From Methylophilus sp. 14 (GTDB lineage Bacteria; Pseudomonadota; Gammaproteobacteria; Burkholderiales; Methylophilaceae): a DNA stretch of 64,000 nucleotides. How positions within the stretch are numbered: position 1 is the stretch's first letter; every line of letters starts with the position of its first letter. A program made the translations under genes and the position numbers. The DNA lies in NCBI RefSeq assembly GCF_015354345.1, contig NZ_JADKYS010000003.1, positions 340,856 through 404,855 of the forward strand, written 5' to 3'. The notes below the pieces were generated by a model. That model did not search any database. It was given only the letters and a program-made list of their open reading frames with translations, and was not told the DNA's origin. Positions 59,299 through 64,000 of the stretch are shown in pieces.

Positions 59299-60060
59299 CT
59301 AGGCTTTGCCGCCTGCCAGCACGCGCTGACGGCGAATCTCGTAGAGCGCAATGCCGCTAGCCACGCTCACATTCAAGCTTTGCACCGAGCCGAACATCGG
59401 GATGGTGATTAGCGCATCACAGGTTTCTTGGGTTAAACGACGCATGCCATCACCCTCTGCGCCCATGACCAGTGCAATCGGGCCTTCTAGCTTGGTGTTA
59501 TGCAATGAGCTTGGCGCATCCATGGTAGTGCCAACGATATGCACACCGGCTTCTTTCAACTCACGAATGGTACGGGCCAGATTGGTTACCGAGATAAACG
59601 GCACAGTCTCTGCCGCGCCACTGGCGACTTTACGTACCGTACCGTTTAAGCCGACAGAACGGTCTTTAGGCGCAATAATTGCGTGTACGCCCATGGCATC
59701 GGCCACGCGCAAACAGGCGCCCAGGTTATGCGGATCCTGCACGCCATCCAGAATCAGGAAAAATGGCGGCTCATCCAGGTCAGACTCCAGCACATCGTGA
59801 ATATCCTTGTAAGGCATAGGCGTTTCAACCACGCGGGCAATCACGCCCTGGTGGCGGCCATGGGCGCCAATAAAACCATCCAGGCGATGACGCTCGGCCT
59901 GGATCACGCGAATATTTTGCGATTTGGCCATATCGAGTAAATCGCGCATGCGCGCATCGACACGGTCTTGATCAATAATAATTTCCTGAATGCTGCTGCC
60001 ATGCTGACGCATGCGACTCAACACCGCATGAAAACCGAACAGAATGCGGGTTTCCGACAT
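59299..60060 (-). CDS. rlmB: 23S rRNA (guanosine-2'-O)-methyltransferase RlmB
   Basis: 253 aa SPOUT-fold enzyme that methylates G2251 of 23S rRNA. ILFGFHAVLSRMRQHGSS opens the substrate-binding domain, FLILDGVQDPHNLGACLRVA, IALVMGAEGDGMRRLTQETC and MFGSVQSLNVSVASGIALYE are the family's SAM/knot motifs. The rnr-rlmB order is widely conserved. Confidence 0.96.
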   Translation of the reverse strand: MSETRILFGFHAVLSRMRQHGSSIQEIIIDQDRVDARMRDLLDMAKSQNIRVIQAERHRLDGFIGAHGRHQGVIARVVETPMPYKDIHDVLESDLDEPPFFLILDGVQDPHNLGACLRVADAMGVHAIIAPKDRSVGLNGTVRKVASGAAETVPFISVTNLARTIRELKEAGVHIVGTTMDAPSSLHNTKLEGPIALVMGAEGDGMRRLTQETCDALITIPMFGSVQSLNVSVASGIALYEIRRQRVLAGGKA

Positions 60061-60102
60061 AGTGACTCCTAATTTTTCTTGGTGACTTTTGCCAGGCTAT
60101 CT

Positions 60103-60130
60103 GCAAAAGATAAACCGTGCAAAAGATAAA
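60103..60130. repeat. Direct repeat upstream of rlmB
   Basis: GCAAAAGATAAA occurs at 60103-60114 and again at 60119-60130, period 16, in the rnr-rlmB gap. Meaning unknown. Confidence 0.6.
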
Positions 60131-60137
60131 ACACGAA

Positions 60138-60180
60138 TCGCGCAGGCCCAGCAAGTGTTGGCATGCTGTGCACTGCGCGA
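60138..60180 (-). terminator. Hairpin after rnr, possible terminator
   Basis: Arms TCGCGCAG/CTGCGCGA (60138-60145, 60173-60180) with inner AGCA/TGCT, 28 bp past the rnr stop and followed on the minus strand by a T-rich stretch. Confidence 0.45.
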
Positions 60181-60208
60181 ATAGATGACAAATTAACTCA
60201 AGACGCTA

Positions 60209-62725
60209 TTATCGTGCTTTTGCCTTGGGTTTGCCTTTATTTTTTTGTGCCGAATGGCGACCTTTGTCTTTGGCCGAACGCGGCTTACCTACCGCCGCCT
60301 TGCCTGTGGCTGGCTGATCATCCTGACGTCTGGCAGATTTGGCACCTGCAGCAGCTGCCTTGACGCTTGTCGATTTAGCAGCAGATTTGGGCGCCGCTGT
60401 TTTTGGTGCTGCGGCCTTGGCCCAGGCTGCAGGCGCAGTTTTCACTGGCGCATTTAACCCAGCCGATTTGGTCGCACGCCCTTTTGTGCTGACAACTGCG
60501 GCCCCTTCATCAGAGAGCCCGCCCTGCACGTCAGCCGCCCCTTCTGCGGCTGCAACCAGCGTGAAGTCTATGCGTGAAGTTTCCAAGTCCACCCGCACCA
60601 CTTTCACCGTCAAGCGGTCGCCCAGGCGATAACGTACACCGGTGCGCTCACCCACCATCTCATGACGCGCCTTATCGTGAATGAAGTAGTCATTGCCCAG
60701 ATCAGTCACGTGCAACAAGCCCTCAACGTAGACTTCGTCCAGCGCCACAAACAACCCAAAGCTGGTGACCCCGGCAACGGTGCCGCTAAACACTTCGCCA
60801 ACCTTGTCTTGCATATAAAAGCATTTGAGCCAGTTGGTCACATCACGCGTGGCATCATCAGCGCGGCGCTCAGTCATTGAACAATGCACACCTAACTGAT
60901 GCCAGTCTTTGGCCTGGTAACGCTTGCCTTCGACCACCGCCTTGATGGCGCGGTGCACCAGCAAGTCCGGATAACGGCGGATAGGCGAGGTGAAGTGTGT
61001 ATAGGCCTCATACGCCAGCCCGAAGTGGCCAACGTTATCCGGGCTATACACCGCTTGCTGCATAGAGCGCAGCATCACGGTTTGCAGCAATTGCGCATCT
61101 GGCCGCGCTTTAATGCGCTGCATCAGCTTGGCATAATCTTTGGCGCTTGGATTTTCACCGCCGCCGACACCAAAACCAAACTCGCCCATAAACAGGCGCA
61201 AGGCCTCCAGTTTCTCAGGCGTCGGACCTTCGTGGATACGGAATAAACAGGTTTGTTCGTTTTTGAGCAAAAAGTCTGCAGCACAGACGTTCGCCGCCAA
61301 CATGCACTCTTCAATCAGCTTGTGCGCGTCATTACGCACCACAGGCACAATCTTGTCGATCTTGCCGTTATCGTTAAACACCATCATGGTTTCGGTCGAT
61401 TCAAACTCCACCGCACCGCGTTTTTCGCGCTGGGTCAGCATCAACCTGAACAAGCTGTTTAAATTTTGCACATGCGGCAACAGCCAGGCGTATTCTTCCG
61501 ACAAGGCTGGATCTTCGCCCTGCAACAAGGCCGCGACCTTGGTATAGGTCATGCGCGCCTTAGACAGCATCACAGAAGGATAAAACTGGTATTGCTTGAC
61601 CACGCCCTGGCCATCGATCTGCATATCGCACACCATGCACAAGCGCTCAACATCCGGGTTCAGTGAACACAGGCCATTAGACAAGGCCTCTGGCAGCATA
61701 GGGATCACGCGGCGAGGAAAATACACCGAGTTGCCACGGTCGTACGCCTCTTTATCCAGCGCATCGCCAGGCTGCACATAAAAACTCACATCGGCAATCG
61801 CCACTACCAGGCGCCAGCCTTTGCCCTGCGGTTCGGCAAACACGGCATCATCAAAGTCACGCGCCGTTTCACCGTCAATGGTAATCAAGGCCAGATCACG
61901 CAAATCCTTGCGGCCTTTGTAATCCTTGGCCTGCACGGTTCTAGGGAAGTCTTCAGCCTGCTTGACCGCTGCCGGGTTGAATTGATGCGGCAAATGATGC
62001 TTGCGCAAAGCAATCTCAATCTCCATGCCACTGTCAGCATAGTTACCCAAAATCTCTACAATCTTGCCCATCGGGCTGGAATGCGAAGAGGGATACTCCG
62101 TCAATTCGACAGTCACAATCTGCCCGACCTGCGCGTCCATATCCAGGTGATAAGGAATCAGCACATCCTGGCTGATACGCTTGTCTTCAGCAGCGACGAT
62201 CGTCACGCCCTGTGCGCGAATCACGCGACCGACCAATGTCTTGTTGGCACGCTCCAGCACCTCAACCAGCTTGCCTTCTGGGCGACCCTTACGGTCCACG
62301 CCCGCCAGTCGCACCATGGCACGGTCACCATGCATGACCATGGTCATTTCTTTGGGGCCGAGGAAAATATCTTCAGGATTCTTGGTTTTATCGTCAGGGA
62401 CTAAAAAACCATAACCATCGGTATGGCCAAACACGGTGCCTGCAATCAGGTGAATCTTATCCGGCAGGCAAAATGCACCCTTACGGTTACGCATGAGCTG
62501 GCCATCGCGCTCCATGGCACCCAGCCTGCGGTTAAAAATGTCTCGCTCATCATGGCTGATGTCGAGCAACACATAAATCTGGTCAGCACTCAGGGGCACC
62601 CCCTGATCTGACAACAACTGCAACACCAACTCGCGACTTGGCAATGGTGTTTGGTATAACTCAGCTTCACGCTGGGCCTGCGGGTCATTTGCACGCAGGG
62701 ATTTTTTCGTTTTTCTGGTTGACAA
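60209..62725 (-). CDS. rnr: Ribonuclease R
   Basis: 838 aa 3'-5' exoribonuclease for structured RNA. It begins with TTG, supported by AAGGAAG at 8 nt, with no better ATG nearby. Helix-turn-helix-like start, cold-shock domains, then the catalytic RNB domain with LITIDGETARDFDDAVFAE (Asp cluster, about residues 280-300), an S1 domain (EVFSGTVAGVTSFGLFVALD, about 645-665) and a long Ala/Lys-rich basic tail from about 730 to the end. A tail of this kind is common in RNase R. It is divergent from tRNA-Leu by 35 bp. Confidence 0.96.
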   Translation of the reverse strand: MSTRKTKKSLRANDPQAQREAELYQTPLPSRELVLQLLSDQGVPLSADQIYVLLDISHDERDIFNRRLGAMERDGQLMRNRKGAFCLPDKIHLIAGTVFGHTDGYGFLVPDDKTKNPEDIFLGPKEMTMVMHGDRAMVRLAGVDRKGRPEGKLVEVLERANKTLVGRVIRAQGVTIVAAEDKRISQDVLIPYHLDMDAQVGQIVTVELTEYPSSHSSPMGKIVEILGNYADSGMEIEIALRKHHLPHQFNPAAVKQAEDFPRTVQAKDYKGRKDLRDLALITIDGETARDFDDAVFAEPQGKGWRLVVAIADVSFYVQPGDALDKEAYDRGNSVYFPRRVIPMLPEALSNGLCSLNPDVERLCMVCDMQIDGQGVVKQYQFYPSVMLSKARMTYTKVAALLQGEDPALSEEYAWLLPHVQNLNSLFRLMLTQREKRGAVEFESTETMMVFNDNGKIDKIVPVVRNDAHKLIEECMLAANVCAADFLLKNEQTCLFRIHEGPTPEKLEALRLFMGEFGFGVGGGENPSAKDYAKLMQRIKARPDAQLLQTVMLRSMQQAVYSPDNVGHFGLAYEAYTHFTSPIRRYPDLLVHRAIKAVVEGKRYQAKDWHQLGVHCSMTERRADDATRDVTNWLKCFYMQDKVGEVFSGTVAGVTSFGLFVALDEVYVEGLLHVTDLGNDYFIHDKARHEMVGERTGVRYRLGDRLTVKVVRVDLETSRIDFTLVAAAEGAADVQGGLSDEGAAVVSTKGRATKSAGLNAPVKTAPAAWAKAAAPKTAAPKSAAKSTSVKAAAAGAKSARRQDDQPATGKAAVGKPRSAKDKGRHSAQKNKGKPKAKAR

Positions 62726-62760
62726 TATTTATTCTTCCTTTAAAATGCACAGCTTCTTTA

Positions 62761-62845
62761 GCCCAGATGGCGAAATTGGTAGACGCGCTAGTTTCAGGTA
62801 CTAGTGTTTAACGACGTGGAGGTTCGAGTCCTCTTCTGGGCACCA
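62761..62845 (+). tRNA. tRNA-Leu (anticodon CAG)
   Basis: 85 nt with CCA encoded. Acceptor GCCCAGA pairs with TCTGGGC before ACCA. The D-arm contains AATTGGTAGACGC, the anticodon stem CTAGT/ACTAG encloses loop TTCAGGT (anticodon CAG), a long variable arm is present as expected for a class-II tRNA, and the T-arm is GAGGTTCGAGTCCTC. Confidence 0.96.
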
Positions 62846-63385
62846 TCAAGCAGCTTTTCAGCTGCGCCAAATCTAGATTCCCAAGCACTCAATTTGTTTC
62901 GTTTTTGAATAATTGCTTTTGCTTCTTGTTGAATCATCATGGTCACAGTTTAACATCTTTCATGTTTGAGGCTGATTAAACTTTAACTCTACTGCAAACA
63001 CACATTGCACAGACCTCGGTGTCTTCTTCGTGCTGACTATCTATCACGCCTGTAACACATATCGGCAAATGACCTTTGTCACAAATACGCCCACGCTTTA
63101 ACCACGCTTTCTAGCATGACTCGATGCCAATCAATTTGATCTTTTTAGCCATCGCGTGAAATGCAGATATTCATAGCCCTCCAAAATTAACTTGTATTAA
63201 TTTAAGTTTATATTTAACATTAATTAACACTTTGAATAAGCATCGAAGTGGGTCCCGTCAGCAGTGCACTCATTTAATCAGGCGCAAATGACGTTTCAAG
63301 GTAATTCAGGGCGCAATCACAACCGTGGCGAAACACTAAAACGGTCAGCAAACTGAGTTCATGTTAACTTTTGAAGAGGTAAAAT
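62846..63385. other. 540-bp gene-poor AT-rich stretch between tRNA-Leu and the leader-peptide gene
   Basis: No intact gene. A short hairpin (GCAGC/GCTGC) follows the tRNA at about 62850. A minus frame of 59 codons (62976-63152) reads MAKKIKLIGIESC, an in-frame TAG at 63113-63111, then a Cys-rich stretch ending CAMCVCSRVKV and stops; no ribosome site, so it is at best a decayed small gene. A strongly AT-rich segment (63180-63240) precedes the peptide gene and may hold its promoter. Confidence 0.55.
63192..63220 (+). promoter_or_regulatory. Possible promoter of the leader-peptide gene
   Basis: TTGTAT (63192-63197) and TAACAT (63215-63220) with 17-bp spacing in an AT-rich stretch, implying a 5' leader of about 160 nt. 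By eye only. Confidence 0.35.
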
Positions 63386-63628
63386 ATGGCTATCAATCAG
63401 CTTTCCCAACCTGAAATACAAACCATTTCTGGCGGCTCACAGTTTTTCCCAGGCTATCCGTACAACCCATTTGTCATGGGCAGCGTATTTAGCGTTTTTA
63501 ATCAACCCGGCATTAACTATGGGCCAATCTCATGGTACAACCCAGGTTGTGCACCAGCACCAAGCCCATGCACGCCTCCCCCACCGCCACCATGTGGGTC
63601 ATGCTCACCAAGCAATCATGACCACTAA
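63386..63628 (+). CDS. Small peptide with a double-glycine leader, possible bacteriocin-like or secreted peptide
   Basis: 80 aa, ATG with GAGG 8 nt upstream. Residues 1-17 are MAINQLSQPEIQTISGG, an exact match to the double-glycine export leader: L at -12, S at -11, E at -8, I at -7, I at -4, GG at -2/-1. The 63-aa remainder is aromatic- and proline-rich at first (FFPGYPYNPFV), then has four Cys at 55, 62, 70 and 73 around a run of six Pro, and ends HDH. The leader predicts cleavage by a C39-peptidase ABC exporter, but none is adjacent and the transporter 4 kb away lacks that domain. Bacteriocin, signalling peptide or secreted surface peptide remain possible. Confidence 0.75.
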   Translation: MAINQLSQPEIQTISGGSQFFPGYPYNPFVMGSVFSVFNQPGINYGPISWYNPGCAPAPSPCTPPPPPPCGSCSPSNHDH

Positions 63629-63731
63629 ACCCATGACCACTAAATTAAGTCACAAAACGTCAATCATCCATGCATAGTTACCATTGAGATATTGACAGCC
63701 ATTAATTGAGTAGAAAATCACTTGTTAAAAC

Positions 63732-63760
63732 AAAAAGCCCCTGAATTCAGGGGCTTTTTT
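63732..63760. terminator. Bidirectional terminator
   Basis: AAAAAGCCCCTGAA/TTCAGGGGCTTTTTT forms a perfect dyad with A-run and T-run, between the peptide gene and the minus-strand PEP-CTERM gene. Confidence 0.93.
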
Positions 63761-63791
63761 ATATCACTGCTTTTTATATGACCTGGCCGAA

Positions 63792-64000
63792 CTACAGGCG
63801 ACGGCGTGAAAGCCCCATGAGCGCACCCAAGCCTAGCAGCATCATTAAGGAGGAAGAAGCTTCTGGCACCGGCGTGACAGTGGCTGATGCATAAGAATGC
63901 CCAACGGTAATGCACAAATCGGTCGTGGCTGAAAGATTAGCAAGCCCTAACAAGCCTAATGAATTTATGCCAATCTCGTCCAGCGTAATTTGCAGGGCAT
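63792..64000 (-). CDS. PEP-CTERM sorting-signal protein (partial, C-terminus only)
   Basis: The last 69 residues of a minus-strand protein whose beginning lies outside the window. The end reads TVTPVPEASSSLMMLLGLGA followed by LMGLSRRRL and stop: VPEA box, hydrophobic helix and arginine cluster, the PEP-CTERM signal recognised by exosortases, which cleave and attach or release secreted proteins. The VPEAS variant is common in betaproteobacteria. EpsL/EpsB at the left edge point to an exosortase-B locus in this genome, which is not itself visible here. Confidence 0.9.
   Translation of the reverse strand, partial: ALQITLDEIGINSLGLLGLANLSATTDLCITVGHSYASATVTPVPEASSSLMMLLGLGALMGLSRRRL

Noticed and set aside
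62797-62940. 48-codon minus frame running into tRNA-Leu
   Set aside because: Half of it is antisense translation of the tRNA, a known annotation artefact; the rest has no recognisable motif.

Overview
The window looks like chromosome of a betaproteobacterial methylotroph of the family Methylophilaceae, most like Methylophilus. This rests on gene content, not on a database search. The evidence is a tetrahydromethanopterin (H4MPT)-linked C1 cluster (mptG-like, mtdB, mch and three uncharacterised companions), a pqqBCDE operon serving PQQ-dependent methanol dehydrogenase, malate:quinone oxidoreductase, an EpsB/EpsL exopolysaccharide locus of the exosortase-B type, and the usual betaproteobacterial housekeeping order.

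Layout. 1-2.8 kb: divergent epsL (cut by the left edge) and epsB. 2.8-10.1 kb, minus strand: miaA, a pterin carbinolamine dehydratase, a CitG-like protein, two ATP-grasp enzymes, mch, mtdB and mptG, which form the formaldehyde-oxidation and cofactor block. 10.3-13.5 kb, plus: ppsA and its regulator ppsR. 13.6-15.6 kb: an unrecognised internally duplicated protein and a Bcr/CflA-type efflux pump. 15.7-18.9 kb: pqqBCDE with no pqqA beside it. 19.2-26.2 kb: gyrA-serC-pheA-hisC-aroG. 26.3-39.4 kb: metZ behind a SAM-II-type riboswitch, purF, cvpA, a SPOR protein, folC, accD, trpA, trpB, trpF, truA and fimV. 39.6-45.2 kb: asd, an entericidin lipoprotein, a YajQ protein, ppnP and leuB-leuD-leuC. 45.3-46.7 kb, plus: an XRE/MmyB-type regulator and pagP. 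46.7-52.6 kb, minus: cimA, argG, argF, argD and two small membrane proteins. 52.9-57.4 kb, plus: mqo, a beta-helix lipoprotein and a HEPN-like accessory gene. 57.5-62.7 kb, minus: an ABC exporter, rlmB and rnr. 62.8-64 kb: tRNA-Leu(CAG), a gene-poor AT-rich stretch, a small gene with a textbook double-glycine leader, and the C-terminal end of a PEP-CTERM protein.

How the genes fit together. Methanol oxidation by a PQQ enzyme produces formaldehyde; MtdB and Mch oxidise its H4MPT adduct, and the companion genes probably help make the cofactor. PpsA/PpsR, Mqo and the amino-acid genes (aromatic, branched-chain, arginine, tryptophan, methionine) are the biosynthetic side of C1 growth. EpsB/EpsL at one edge and a PEP-CTERM substrate at the other suggest an exosortase/exopolysaccharide system, although the exosortase itself lies outside the window.

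The observations I rate highest are the double-glycine-leader peptide at 63386-63628 (proline- and cysteine-rich core, no exporter beside it), the SAM-II riboswitch with an extra inserted hairpin before metZ, the orphan HEPN-type protein at 56367-57440, and several structured non-coding elements (41451-41552, 49603-49800, and a 19-bp triplication at the end of leuD).
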